Assembly: GCA_012656075.1 (NCBI GenBank)
Contig: JAAKBF010000030.1
Location: 310,001 to 374,000, forward strand
Direction of reading: 5' to 3'
DNA: 64,000 nt
Source: Phytophthora hibernalis
Taxonomy: Eukaryota; Oomycota; Peronosporomycetes; Peronosporales; Peronosporaceae
Under the pieces are notes generated by a model, which was not told the DNA's origin, did no database searches, and saw only the letters and a program-made list of their open reading frames with translations. Both the position numbers and the translations under genes were made by a program. Of this stretch, positions 22,051 through 33,326 are shown in pieces (position 1 is the stretch's first letter; every line of letters begins with the position of its first letter).

Positions 22051-22428
22051 TACTGTAGCAATTGCATCCCTCACCTCTAGAGTGCACACGGCGCCGTACG
22101 CCACGATCACTGACTGGCTGGTAGAATCTGCGATATTCACCTCCACGAGCGTGGACATAGTGAAGCCTGCCAGCAGCGCCGACATCTGCGAGACGGTCAC
22201 GAGCTGCCGGTGACGCGCGTCGATGATGCGCTTCTCGTTCTCGAGCTTCACTACGCGCCGCTCACGCTCCAGGTCTGCCCGTCTCCACTCGTACTCACGC
22301 TGGATATCGTCCTCTCGCCACTGCTTCTCCTGGTCGCGATGTAGCAGGTCGTCGTCGCGCCACTGTTTGGCGTTCTTGACGTCGTACGAGCCGAAGACGG
22401 CGTCTACAACGACACCTACCGCCGCCAT
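21577..22428 (-). CDS. Orai-like membrane protein, copy 3 (inverted; two frame breaks shared with copy 1)
   Basis: The start is the ATG at 22428 (MAAVGVVVDAVFGSYDV). Exon 1 encodes the charged helix and TM1 as SQMSALLAGFTMSTLVEV. This is the closest of the three to the Orai1 pore helix, because it keeps the Gly before Phe and the filter Glu. The intron follows AYGAVCTLE, as in copy 1. Exon 2 is nearly identical to copy 1, and its frame changes at the same two places (near 21900 and 21815). Exon 1 is only about 85-90% like copy 1, so the 3' half was probably homogenised by gene conversion or duplicated recently. The gene lies on the other side of the aspartokinase gene and in opposite orientation to copies 1 and 2. 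Confidence 0.7.
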
Positions 22429-23113
22429 GTTGAAAACCTGGAAACAGGTCACTAGATGGTGTCCCCGGGGCTGTGCCAGTGAACGACGTCATTGGATGAA
22501 ACATCTGACCAATCGTGCGGCGGTGCTAAAGACGGGACTGTAATCAGACAAACTTGTCTTCAACTTGGTGACGACCATCCCAAAGGCAACTTGCCCTTGC
22601 TTCTCTGTTGGCTGTCCGCCTCGACACTTACTTTCATCTACATGGTCAATCTACTTCGGACTTCGATGTGGCTTGAAGCCTTGAACTCAATTATTTATTT
22701 TGCCGGATCTTTCCTCCCATGCATCCAGTGTTCGAGTTCGTGGCCCCGTCCTCTTGCCTTTCAAAGTGACAGATTGACCATCGGCCAGACAAATGCAATG
22801 CTCGAAGGCAACTATACATAGTAGTGCTTTCCATGCTCGAAGGACTGACAAATTGCAGCTCGTGAAAGCGACGGCCCATCTTTTCTCTGTTCTCCGTCGC
22901 TTCACGGCTCGTGCATGAATCACGAGAGACGAGAACAAACACTGCGAAAACCGGTAACCAGTATCCCGACGTATGTGTGTGGCGGCATACAAATGCCAAG
23001 TGAAACGGGCACCGCCACCCGGGTCGTGCCCGACCCAGACCCGCGGCCGAGAGAAGGAGCGGCCCCAGTTCAGTTCCGCGCTCAAGCCCCACAAGCGACT
23101 AATCAGGATCCGG
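22429..23113. other. Intergenic region upstream of copy 3 and of the PARP gene
   Basis: This is a shared upstream region of two divergent genes (copy 3 on minus, PARP on plus). No supported coding sequence was found. The long minus-strand frame at 22687-23475 is largely antisense to PARP exon 1. Confidence 0.5.
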
Positions 23114-25485
23114 ATGGCCAAGAAGCGCCGCTCGTCCGCCGCCTCCTCCGCCAAGACGGCGTCACCTGCCGCCGCCGCCATGAGCTCCTCGCCCTTCCCG
23201 TACCCGTCGCCCAGCCGAGGGCGCCGCTTCAACCTGCCGCGCGTGCACACGGTGCGCTCGGGCGTGGCCGCCAGCACGCGCTCGCAACTGAGCGTGTCGC
23301 AGCTGCCGGTGCTGTCGCCGCCGTTAAAGAAGCGCGTGACGTCGCGCCGCGTCGCCAAACCCGTCAAGCTGCAGCTGCCGGACGACGAGGACGAGAATGA
23401 CGGTAGCAAGACCAATTGCTGCGCGCACGGCAGCGAGACGGAGACGGAGGACGACGAGGACAAGCTGCTGCTCATCCGACCCGACCCGTACCTACCAGAA
23501 GCCTATCAGCGTCGCGCGGCTGTGCTGCGGCACGGAGGAAACTTCTACGACGCCATGCTGACGAGAGTGAGGCGACTGTAGAGCTAGAGGTTGAATAAGA
23601 GACTTACATTTGTGTTGTTGGCTGCTGCAGGCGCGTGTCCACAACAACCACAGCGAGTTCATCGCGCTGCAGGCGCTCGAGTTCGACAAGCAGTTCTACC
23701 TCTGGACGCGCGCAGGACGCGTCGGATGCGCCGGCAAGACGACGCTCACAGGCCCGTTCCCGAGCATGGAGAAGGTCACGCTCGAGTTCTGCGCGCTGTT
23801 TGCGTCCAACACCAATTGCGAGTGGGAAGAACGCCATGCGCTGCGATACCAGGAAGGCAGCTACACGTGGATTGAGCTGGACTACTCGACCGGGACGCCG
23901 TACTCGGAGTCACTTACCAGCGCACTGGCGGACAATCAGGGCGAGATGGACAACGCAGACAGCTTCCGAGACTTCGACCTGGTGCCCACGTCGCCGCCGC
24001 CACTGCCGTCGTTGAATTCGGCTTCGAGTCGCAAACGTCGCCGAGCTGCCATGTGGACGACATACTCCTCCGCGACTGCGACTGCAGCTACAACGTCGAC
24101 GACAAGCGTACGGCGAGCACTGAGCAACCAGTTCGACTGGTTGTATGCGAGCTCGGATGGCGATACTGCTAGTGGAACGTCGTCCGAGACAACTGCGTGT
24201 GCATGTGCCACTGCGCCTGCGTCGCGTTTACCAACCGAGGTGCAAGACTTCCTCACTCTTGTTGCTGACCATACCGAGCTGTCGTACGCGTACACAGTCA
24301 CCGACGACCTGCTGGGTGACGCCATCATGAAGTTGCCACTTGGACGGCTGTCCAAGACAACCATCAAACGCGTACGTAGAAACGAATCTCATGCTTGGTT
24401 GCGTGGAGTCACTAGTTGTTCTGACATGCTTGCTACTATTCCACAGGGGTACGAGACGTTGGAGGAAATCTACGAAGCTCTGCGCAGCCGGCAGGTGTCT
24501 CGGGCGCGGTTGACGAACCTCAGCAGCCACTTCTACTCGCTCATTCCGCATCACTCGCGCCTGGAAGTTATCGATACAATGGTGAAACTAGGCAAGAAGG
24601 TTCAGCTGATGACGGAAGTTGGTGCTAGTGTGCGCGGGATGGCTCATGAGCCGGTGGTACGGCAGTGTGCGTCGAGAAATTATCTGGATGAGTGTTACGA
24701 TTTGTTAGAGTGCGAGCTACAACCCGTGAAGAGCTCGGATCCCGATTTTGCGCTAATTCAGACGTATATCCGCAACTCGAACTGCTGCGGGCGGAAGCAG
24801 GACCGGCTGCAGCTGCTGTCCGTCTTCCGTGTTGAGAAGCCCGAGCAGGAGACGCGCTTTGAGCCTTTCCGCAAATTTGCCAACCGACGGGTAAGGCGTT
24901 GCTGTGTTGTGTTTCTTTGCTTTGCTGTTGTGTGTGTTTGTGTTTGTATGGACCCAGTGGCGCTAATTGCTGCTTGCTCCGTTGCCATAGATTCTGTGGC
25001 ACGGCAGCCACTTGGCAAATTGGCAGGGAATCCTGTCGGAAGGGCTGCGAATTGCGCCGCCCGAGGTGGCGTCGAATGGGCGAACGTTTGGCAAGGGACT
25101 TTACTTCACAGACAAGGTGACAAAAGCGCAGGCGTATTGCCACTGCCGACCGACGAACGGCCACAACCAGTGCGTTTTCGCTCTGAGTGAAGTGGCGTTG
25201 GGCGAGAGCAAGGAGATGTTGAACTCGGACGACAATGCGAAACAGTTTGTACACACAGGAGCTGGTGGGCGTGCCAAGGGGGCCTACTATCACAGCTGCA
25301 AGGGCGTTGGGTCGTGCCGACCAGACTCAGCTGGGGAAGTTGTGGACGTTCACGGTGCCATTTGGCCCGTAGGCAAACCGGTGCAGCCTGAAGAGCGAAC
25401 AGGGCTGCACCACAGTGAGTATATCATCTACAACTCGAGCCAAACACGGATGCGCTACGTCGTTCTGGCTAGGAGCCCTTACTAA
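23114..25485 (+). CDS. Poly(ADP-ribose) polymerase, WGR type (PARP1/2/3 class)
   Basis: The start is the ATG at 23114 (MAKKRRSSAASSAKTA). A basic, Ser/Pro-rich N-terminus could bind DNA or act as a nuclear signal. The WGR domain has FYLWTRAGRVGCAGKTTL. The helical regulatory domain has MKLPLGRLSKTTIKR and then GYETLEEIYEAL. The catalytic domain shows LWHGSHLANWQGILSEGLR, GRTFGKGLYFTDKVTKAQAY and HHSEYIIYNSSQTRMRY. The H-Y-E triad of active PARPs is present. The enzyme uses NAD+ to add ADP-ribose to proteins at DNA breaks. Short introns lie near 23577-23630, 24370-24446 and 24890-24990. It has neither PARP1 zinc fingers nor a BRCT domain, so it is more like PARP2/PARP3. No frame break is needed; the stop is at 25483-25485. 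Confidence 0.9.
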
Positions 25486-25773
25486 CAGTAAACCAAACAC
25501 ATCTCAACGAACGATTGGAGCGTACGGATGCGTGTGCTTAGATGTTCGGCCGTTGCCTTCTCCTGTGCGTCGGACACGCAGACAAGGACCTTATGTGCTG
25601 CTGTCACGAGAGCACGGCGCCGTCGCGCTGTTAAGTTGAAGTAAATACATATCGTGCGTATGCAAAGCTGACGCGTACCAAACGAGAAGTAGGAACAGCC
25701 CTACCAAAGTATCGTGTTGCTTGCCGCCATACCAGCAGAAAAAAACATCACCAGCAGCAGCTTCACATCGACC

Positions 25774-27218
25774 TTACTGCGACTTCTTGGCACGGGCAGT
25801 GATTGCATTCAGACGCTCAACGAGCGGCGGGTGGCTGTAGTGGTAGGCGCTGTACAGCACATCCGGGTTCATGTTGGACAGGTTCTCGATCGCGAGCTTG
25901 GTGAGTCCCGACTTGAGAGCAGCATCGTGACCAAGATCCACTGCGAACGCGTCGGCCTGGAACTCGTTCTTGCGCGTGTTCAGGGTGATCAGGAAGGACA
26001 GCACGTGCTCCACCGGTGCCCACATGGTCTGCGAAAAGAGGAGGAAGCCGATGATGACAGGCTTGGACGTATCACCAGCGAAGCCGAAGCTCGCGAAGAG
26101 CTCGGCGTCGTTCATACAGAGACCAAACACGTAGAACGATGCCAGGATGTACGCCTGCTGGATCACAAAGCCCTGCGCCGTGTGCCAGAGCTTCCAGTGT
26201 CCAAGCTCGTGGCCCAGGATCGCGACAATCTCGTCGTGCGTGGCCTGTTCCAGCAGCGTATCAAACAGCACAATGCGCTTGCTCTTGAAAAAGCCGAAGA
26301 AGTAGGCGTTACTGTGGCTGGACCGCTTAGAGCCGTCCGTGACGAAGAGCTTGGTCAACGGGAAGTTAAGACTCGCAGCCAGCGCCTCGATGCGCGTGCG
26401 GAGCTCGCCCTCCTCCAGCGGCGTGAACTTGTTGAACAAAGGCATGATGAGCACCGGGTAGAGCGTCATCATTACGACGGAGAAGATGAACAGGAAGGCC
26501 CAGACGTACATGTAGAAGTACTCTCCTCCCCATCGGATGACGTAGATCAGGGCCGCCGTCACGGGAAGCCAATCACGATAAACAGCGCGAAGCTCTTGAT
26601 CTTGTCCATGAAGAACAATCCCAGCGTCTGTTTGTTGAAGCCATGACGAGCTTCCACCACGAACGTCGAGTAGAGTCCGAAGGGGATGCCGACGAGCGTG
26701 TCTCGTACCGTCGTGAGGGTCAGCAGCATCAAAGCTCTGTAGATCTCATTGTCGGCGTCCAGTCCCACAGCCACAAGCGCATTACCGCTCACCGTCCACA
26801 TGAAAGGCAGGTAGCCCAGCAGCAGCAAGCCCGTGGCTTCCAGCTGGTTGTAGGCTCCGCTCACGAAGCCGAACGTGCTCTTGTCCAGTCCATAGGCGCG
26901 GCTCTTGTCAAACTTGGCTTGGGTGGCTTCCAGCAGCGTCGTCTCCGTCTGATTCTTGTCTTCTGATTCCTGTTCTGATCCCTCCTCCTTCTTCGCCTTG
27001 ACGCTGTAGCTGCCAAGACCTTCGATCGCCTCCTCCAACGGCTTAGGGAACCGCTTGTCGTGCAGTTTGCGGTGCTGGCGGACGTCCAGGTACGTCTCGA
27101 AGAGGAAGACAACTGTCATGAACACCAGTGCACCCAGGAAGTAGGGCACGGGGCTGTTGCTGGGCCTCCATCCAGCCTCTGTGAAGTACGGAGCCTGCCA
27201 CCACGAGTCGTGTACCAT
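25774..27218 (-). CDS. STE24: CAAX prenyl protease 1, zinc metalloprotease (one 1-bp deletion)
   Basis: A multi-pass ER membrane protease that trims the -AAX tripeptide from prenylated proteins. The best start is the ATG at 27218 (MVHDSWWQAPYFTEAGWRP); an upstream in-frame ATG at 27284 is possible. Family features are the N-terminal YLDVRQHRKL, then FGLYSTFVVEARHGFNKQT, ILGHELGHWKLWHT (the HExxH zinc site) and NEFQADAFAVDLG (the third ligand region). The frame changes once in the C run near 26561-26564, between LFIVIGF and TAALIYVIRWGGEYF. One added C gives a continuous intronless protein of about 481 residues, the usual family length. Its start lies about 180 bp from the divergent GBP-like gene. 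Confidence 0.9.
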
Positions 27219-27397
27219 CTTCTTCTGACGTGGCGAAAGTCGAAATGGATCGGAAATTGGGTCGCAAAAATCGTGTACACTCAAAATGTGTGGTCTACAT
27301 CAATGTATCCATGTTGGGCACCGGACTGTTTTGGCCAATCAACGTTTTGACAAGCAAAAAGCGAATCAGGAAAGGCCAATTACACACGAGCAGCTCC
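27219..27397. promoter_or_regulatory. Shared promoter region of the divergent STE24 and GBP-like genes
   Basis: This is 179 bp between two divergent ATGs (27218 minus, 27398 plus). It must hold both 5' ends unless the upstream STE24 ATG at 27284 is used. No clear initiator could be fixed on either strand. Confidence 0.4.
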
Positions 27398-29979
27398 ATG
27401 GTGACACAGTGGCGCGCGTTTCCACTGGTTTTTGCGGTCTCTAGTGATGCTGGCACGACGCTGAAGGTCTCATCGGATGCGCGACACGCTCTGCTTTCGA
27501 TACATGCCCAGAACGTCGGCGTGCTGGGCGTATTCGGCCCTCCAGCGACTGGAAAGCGTCTGTTACTCAACACTCTGCTGCAGTCTGAGCTCTCTGATGC
27601 TGATGAGGAAAGAAACGACGTGTTATTATCGATGTGGCTGCCTCAAGAAGGCGCACTGAAGGCTGGGGAGAAGGCTCGCGTCGTTCTGGCCGCTGGAGCA
27701 GCTCTGGAGGCTGAGAACGAGCAGGAGACAGAGAACCAGAGGTTGGCGCTGCTACTGCTGCTCTCGTCCGCTCTGCTGTACAACGCAGACGGAGAGATCA
27801 ACGCTGAAGCTGTGGAGAGGCTGCAGTGGCTGGAGAAGGTGGCTCAAGTGCTGAGGATCAAGGGCATGCAGGATGAAGAGGCTGTCGGTGAGAGGCTTTC
27901 GACTTGGCTCGGTTTTTCTGCCTTGTGGTGATGCTAACCTTGATGTTGTGGTGCTGCAGCTGGTGAGTTCCATGAACATGCGCCCAAGTTCATCTGGTTG
28001 GCGAGGAACTTCAAGGTCAAGTGGCCCAAAGACACCGAAGGACAGAAGCTGACGCCCACGGAGTATTTTGAGCAGTGTCTAGCGCCGGAGGGAGGATATG
28101 GAAATGCTGCTACCAAGAGGAACATGCTGCGCATGTACTTGGAGTCATACTTTCCAGTCAGGGATTGCGTGGCGCTGAGCCGTGCGGTCGAAGGCAACGG
28201 GACGGAGCTAATGCCGCCTGAGACGACCCGGAGCGAACTGCGCACACAGTTTGTCGAGGCTGTGGATGAGATTTATGCAAACTATTTGTCGGACAAGGCT
28301 CGGCAGCTTCCGGTAAAGGAATTGATGGGACACGAGCTGCGCTCCGATCAGTTTGTAGCTGTCCTTGATGCGTACGTGGATACGATGAATGCCGGTCAGC
28401 TGCCAACGATGCAGAAGGCGTCGAATGCACTGTTGCAGCAAGAGGTCGCAGAAGCGTTTGGCGTAGCGAAGCAGACGTACTCATCAGAAATGCAAATCGT
28501 GAAGCGCTCCGGCCAAGAAGACGACGCAAAAGACACTGATGAGAAAGCCCTTAGCGTGCGGCGCCTGCAGTTGGCACATTTTCGTGGTATTCAGGCATCC
28601 ATGGCACATATCCGTGAGGTGCGCTCAAACCTTCCGGAGAGACTCCAGAAAACGCTGTTCAAGGACAACTTGGCGGGTTGGGAAGCGCAGGTAAAGCGTG
28701 ACTTTCAAGAAACATTGGAGCGTAACACCACGCTGTCAACAGAAATTTGCTCCAAAATCCTCGAGCGAGTTCTCCCACAGAACCTCGAGGCTGTGGCCAC
28801 TGAACTAGCTGAACGACCACGAGAAGACTTTTCTGATGGTCTGATTAGACTGCTGACGCAGTACAAGTCAGACTTGCGGAGCGCACTGGATGAGTACGCA
28901 CATCTAAGCAGCGGGCCAGCTGTAGATACCTGCCTAGAGGAGGCTCTGCTACAGTCTGTACGTGCATCTATTCAAAAGTGGGGCGCGATAGTGATCCATC
29001 AGTACCAGAAGCACATGCGGAGTTGGCAGGAGGAGAAAGAGCAACTTGACAAAGCTTACGATCTCACTAAGGTGCAAGACACTGACACAGCCACTTCAGC
29101 AAGTGAACAGAAGCAGTCATACGAGCAGCAGTTGACGCAAGCTACGGAGCAGCTCTCTGAACTGCGTCGTGTGCTCCACAGCGAACTCAACAGCAAAAAG
29201 AGTGAGCTGGAGCGTCTGACTACAGAAATCACAACAATGAACTTGAAGCATGAACTGCGAGTGAAGAACGCTGAGAGCGACCTAGCTTGGGCTCGCAGTC
29301 GAACGGAAGAGCTGGAAAAGTCTATTGCAGCGGATCGCCAACGCAAGGATCAGCTCTCGGCTGCTACCGCACACATTTTAGAAAAGCAGCGCAGTTTTCA
29401 CCAGGAAGAGCGTTCATTGCTTGTGCAGCAGAAGGAGTTGATGGCGCAGATTGTCCAGTTGGAACGTGAGATCGTGCAAAAGAAGACAAAGCACACACAG
29501 AAGGTGTTTACACTGAAAACGAGCAAGCCAAGAAAGTGGATAGCATGCGGACAGAGCAGGCCAAGTTCGAGCGCCAGTTAAAATCTCACGTAAGGAAAGA
29601 CTTGACTTCGCTCAAATTCGCGCACGAAAAGGAGAAGAAGGCCATTCAAGCGGAAAATACTGCTCTGGACAAAGAGCTGGCAAGTATTCAGGAGAAGCTG
29701 GCGGTATTTGCAGCTCAGGAGGAGGAGGCTAGAGCCTCTGCTGCTGCTAGCCGCAACTTTTTCAAATCGATGCCCATGATACCGCTTCCGCTGATGCAAG
29801 CCCCCGCTCCAGCTGCAGGTGAACATCAACCAGCGACGCACTCTGCCAAAGCCACGACGCCGATAGACTCGGAAACTCCTGTCCGATTCGGTTCCGGAGA
29901 CGACACCTCCACTAGCTCTGCAAGTCCGACCGCTCGTGTTGAAGTCACACCAAGTAACGATATGTGCAGACAATCCTGA
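27398..29979 (+). CDS. Guanylate-binding-protein-like protein with altered GTPase motifs (one frame break)
   Basis: The start is the ATG at 27398 (MVTQWRAFPLVFAV). The N-terminal part follows GBP/atlastin order: a P-loop-like GPPATGKRLLLN, then LLSSALLYNADGEINAEAVE (the GBP LSST..YN..G.IN stretch), then FIWLARNFKVKW at the guanine-cap position, then LTPTEYFEQCLAP. Key residues differ from active GBPs. The P-loop Ser is Arg, the D-x-x-G box is replaced by AAGA, and the RD motif is RN. The middle is the GBP helical domain (AVLDAYVDTMNAGQLPTM). A long coiled coil follows, with a short Pro/Ser-rich tail. One intron lies near 27888-27960. The frame breaks near 29500, before TENEQAKKVDSMRTEQAKFE. 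It probably acts as a scaffold or membrane-binding protein rather than a GTPase. Confidence 0.75.
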
Positions 29980-30185
29980 AGAACCAGCATCGTAGTGAAC
30001 TAGCGCGTAGCTGTCCATTACACGAAATGGAACTGAGTGCTGTTTGGCAACACGTTTTACACAGAAATAGCGGGTGGATGGCATCTGGGTTGCAGTTTCT
30101 TGCTGTCGTTTTGAGCATTGAGGAACCTCTGCGGGTACCATTTGCCAGTTTTTGATCTAACGAGAAGACTGTGTATGCCTCAAGA

Positions 30186-31574
30186 ATGACCGAGACCAGC
30201 TCCTCGGCTGTTGCGTGTTTAGTCGCGACGACATCGGGACGCATACTCCTGCTGTGGGATCAAGATGATACACTCCCCTTCCGGTACCCTCAGCTTGCGA
30301 TGCTGCTTGCCAGCCTTTACCACTTCGCACAGGCACAATCGTTTGGCCACCTTGAGCTGAAAAGTGGCTTCACGGTGTTGGTCTCTTCAGATGTGGAAGC
30401 ACAGATCTCGGTCGGTGTCATTTGTGCTACACCACCGGCATCAGAGAATAAACATGGTGAGTTTCCAGCAGAAGTTGCGCCGCTGCAGCTGGGACGATTG
30501 AAGAGCTTGCTTATCCTTCAGGAGTTCGTGCGGTGCTATCGAGATGACATCGAACGTCTAGCAGTGGAAAGTGTCGCGCAAGCTCAACTGATGGCAGAAG
30601 AGTATACGCTCACAAGTGCTCTGGGCGGATTTCAAGATGACTGCGAAGGCACCCTGGACGAATTCGTTGCCTTCCAAAGCGGTTTTGTCACCCCTGTGAT
30701 GGAAATTACCGCTCGAGGCATCCTGAACTCGATCATGTCGTGGAGTCACGACAGCGCAGTCTCCTTGGCACAGAGTTCTTCGTCTATTCGGGTGGCGCGC
30801 GGTTTTCTCATGAACGCTGAGACCGGAGACGTCGTATATTCGACACAGCCAGCTTCGGACGCCGACTTCTTCGGAGAAGACCCAAAATCTCGGAGACTGC
30901 ATCATGTCCACAAAAGCGCAAGGGTGCACCAGTTAATAAATCATGTCGCCAAAGCACTGCATGAATGCGCTCCCGTCTTGACCCACGTCTCCAATGACAG
31001 CAGTACCGCCGACGCCGCAGTCATCGTGAGATTCAATCACCTGTCGGGAAGAGATTTGACCGAACTCTATGTAGCTCTGCGCGTGTTACCTGTGAGTTGT
31101 ACCCTTGCACAGCGTATACGTACCATTCTCCGAACTAATAAGTGTATGTTTGCTGGGGTATTGCCAATGCGAGTGAAGACAGGAGTGTTCTCATCTGGTG
31201 TCGTCTTCTACGGCGACAACGAGCTGTTTCGGGGCCGACAAAGCGAATTGTTCTGTTCAGGCAAACTCCACCAGGCTTTAGCAACGCACCCGAGCGGTGA
31301 ACAAATGCTGAATGTTCTTCAAGACCCGTCAGTAGATATAGACCTGCATGTCGGCTCCGACGGTGCACCGGAAGACGTCTGGAGAGCGATGACCCGGTTG
31401 GTGCAGCCGTTAATGTTCACGTGGTCGGCCTCTACAAGTGCTGCTGTAAAACCTGAAAGTGCAAGTACGCATTCTCGTGACGAACCCATCGATTCTGAAC
31501 CATACTCGAAGATAACTGCGCCTCCAAGATTGCCGCAACTTGCCAGTTTGGAAAATCAATTGAGCTCACATTGA
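30186..31574 (+). CDS. Hypothetical protein, about 462 residues, intronless
   Basis: The start is taken as the ATG at 30186 (MTETSSSAVACLVATTS). The N-terminus has alternating hydrophobic strands (SGRILLLWDQDD, LELKSGFTVLVSSDVEAQIS) followed by helices (LGRLKSLLILQEFVRCY). This would suit a longin-type fold, as in trafficking proteins of the FUZ/MON1/CCZ1 type, but the resemblance is weak and no signature residue can be named. The middle and C-terminal parts repeat the strand-helix pattern (IRVARGFLMNAETGDVVYST; AAVIVRFNHLSGRDL). No signal peptide or membrane span is present. The stop is at 31572-31574. The 206-bp gap upstream contains the end of the GBP-like gene's 3' flank. It is a real gene by length and composition, with unknown function. 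Confidence 0.6.
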   Translation: MTETSSSAVACLVATTSGRILLLWDQDDTLPFRYPQLAMLLASLYHFAQAQSFGHLELKSGFTVLVSSDVEAQISVGVICATPPASENKHGEFPAEVAPLQLGRLKSLLILQEFVRCYRDDIERLAVESVAQAQLMAEEYTLTSALGGFQDDCEGTLDEFVAFQSGFVTPVMEITARGILNSIMSWSHDSAVSLAQSSSSIRVARGFLMNAETGDVVYSTQPASDADFFGEDPKSRRLHHVHKSARVHQLINHVAKALHECAPVLTHVSNDSSTADAAVIVRFNHLSGRDLTELYVALRVLPVSCTLAQRIRTILRTNKCMFAGVLPMRVKTGVFSSGVVFYGDNELFRGRQSELFCSGKLHQALATHPSGEQMLNVLQDPSVDIDLHVGSDGAPEDVWRAMTRLVQPLMFTWSASTSAAVKPESASTHSRDEPIDSEPYSKITAPPRLPQLASLENQLSSH

Positions 31575-31674
31575 GAGAAAAACTGCAGAACAAGGATAAC
31601 GAGTTAGTATTTCATAGATACACCTACTGATAGCCAGAAGATAGAACTCGCTGTCTTGCCGTCGCTGGTGACAT

Positions 31675-32763
31675 TTAGACGAGATACATGAACTTCGCCG
31701 ATATCTGGTCACGAATCCGTTGGGTGAAGCTAGAGCTGTCGCTCGGAATCAAGGTTTCGCGAAACACTTTTCGTCCATCTTCCTCTTCTTCACAAAGCAG
31801 GCGCGTGACATCAATAACAACTCGGACAGCACCTGTGCATGCAAACAAAACGAGGTCAGTCATTTGAATCGTTCAGGTTTTGGCCTTCTGAACTGTTTGC
31901 CGTACTTGTTACGAATGCTGCCTGCCACGAGCCTCGCTCTGAAAGCTTAGGTGCCTCCAGAACCGCAGGGATTGCCAGATCGCGACAGGCCTTCAGCACC
32001 AACTCTCTCGTGCTGCCTTCCAAAACACCCTCGCCCGTCGTGAACAGCGTACCATTTTTCACTGCATCCGCCAATAGTCAGAAAACCATTAGGACTCAAA
32101 TATTTCAAGTCCCTTCAAATTCGTACCAACGAAGAAATTCGTGATGAGCCCTTCTAGCAGCAACCTGTCGCCTTCAGAATCGCTTTTACTCAGCAAAACC
32201 TCGTGGATCGGTTCACCCCGATCCTCTACCAACTGAGCCACATGCTTCTCAATGGGCACGCGGTCTTGGATCCATTGCGTGTGTTTGCACTTGGCCTTCT
32301 CGCGACCTTCTCCATACACCAGCACAGTCGATGCCAGACAATTGGGCTGTGGCATCGGACACAAATGCACTGCAACGCCATAGTCCGCAGTGTCCGGTAT
32401 CGGGTACCAGAGCACGGACAGCATTCCGTCCACCGTAGACGTCCACTTTGTCAACACAGCGGTCGCCAATGATTCTGTAGCCATCTTCAACCTGTCCAAC
32501 TTGACCTTGTCTCGGCCGACACTAGTGTCCACCATACCGAGACCATCTCCCAGTCGTTGCAAGTGGAAGGACCATTCTACCAGCTTCTTGGAGGACACTT
32601 CCTTCGACACCTTCGCTCTCGCACACGTGTACACGCCCGCAGGTCGCGACGGCAGGAACGTCCCGGCAGAAGGGAATTCTTCACTCTCCCACACAGAAAC
32701 CGCCTTCAACTGCTCTGTATTCGCCGCCACAGCACCCACAATCTCCGCCACCAACGCCATCAT
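31675..32763 (-). CDS. PLP-dependent aminotransferase, class IV family
   Basis: The start is the ATG at 32763 (MMALVAEIVGAVAAN). Class IV (branched-chain aminotransferase/aminodeoxychorismate-lyase) features are the Lys-bearing KCKHTQWIQDR, EVLLSKSDSEGDRLLLEG followed by LITNFFV, and then VKNGTLFTTGEGVLEGSTR (cofactor phosphate site). SWQAAFVTSAVRVVIDV lies near the C-terminus. Introns of about 50-60 nt interrupt at NFFV (near 32070-32110) and at VTS (near 31840-31890). The N-terminal third is less typical and has no targeting signal. The substrate cannot be told from the sequence. Closest in feel are the plant and protist class IV proteins of unknown substrate, not the main BCAT enzymes. The stop is at 31675. 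Confidence 0.75.
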
Positions 32764-32906
32764 CCACCTCCTGACGCAATGCTGACCAATTAATCGTACT
32801 TAGCGTGGTATCATTTAGGCAATCTTAAGTACGGTGTATTCCTGTCTAAACCGATCTGCCCGCCTGGCCCCACAATTCCTGCAATAGTGAACAGACCACC
32901 AGGATC

Positions 32907-33326
32907 ATGCTGCGTCGCTCTTCCCCGCTTCTGGCCTCTGTGGCGCGCGTCTGCGCCCCACGCGCGACTGTGGCTGTAGCCAATACGCTGCACCTGCAGA
33001 GCGCGCGCTTCTCGACCATCTACGACCATCAGACGCCGTTCGAGGTGCCTAAACAGCTAAATCGGACGCTAATTCGCTTGTGTCTGATGCTAATTCGCTG
33101 TGTTTCAGGACGTGAACCGCCACCGCAGCGACGCCGAGCAGCGGATCGCGCAGGTGCCCATCGTGCAGGTGGCTGGAGACGTGGCAGTGTGCGACGGCGG
33201 AGGCGGTGCACTGGGCCACCCCGTGGAGTACATCCAGCTGGACACGCGCAAGCACAACACCCGCAGACGTGCAAGTACTGCGGCGTGCGGTACCAGATGA
33301 AGGCGGGCTACCACGGAGGCCACTAA
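32907..33326 (+). CDS. NDUFS6: NADH:ubiquinone oxidoreductase 13-kDa subunit (complex I; one 1-bp deletion)
   Basis: A zinc-binding accessory subunit of mitochondrial complex I. The start is the ATG at 32907. MLRRSSPLLASVARVCAP is a typical mitochondrial presequence. An intron of about 75 nt follows TPFE (GAG|GTGCCT). Exon 2 encodes VPIVQVAGDVAVCDGGGG, ALGHPVEYIQLDTRK and, after the frame break, TCKYCGVRYQMKAGYHGGH. The zinc ligands are the Cys of VAVC, the His of LGHP and the two Cys of CKYC. One C is missing at 33260-33262 (acaccc), just before PQTCKYC. The protein is close in length to animal and plant NDUFS6. It is divergent from the aminotransferase gene, with about 140 bp between the starts. 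Confidence 0.92.
   Translation: MLRRSSPLLASVARVCAPRATVAVANTLHLQSARFSTIYDHQTPFEVPKQLNRTLIRLCLMLIRCVSGREPPPQRRRAADRAGAHRAGGWRRGSVRRRRRCTGPPRGVHPAGHAQAQHPQTCKYCGVRYQMKAGYHGGH

Noticed and set aside
22687..23475. 262-codon minus-strand frame
   Set aside because: It largely overlaps PARP exon 1 in antisense and is Ser-rich low complexity.
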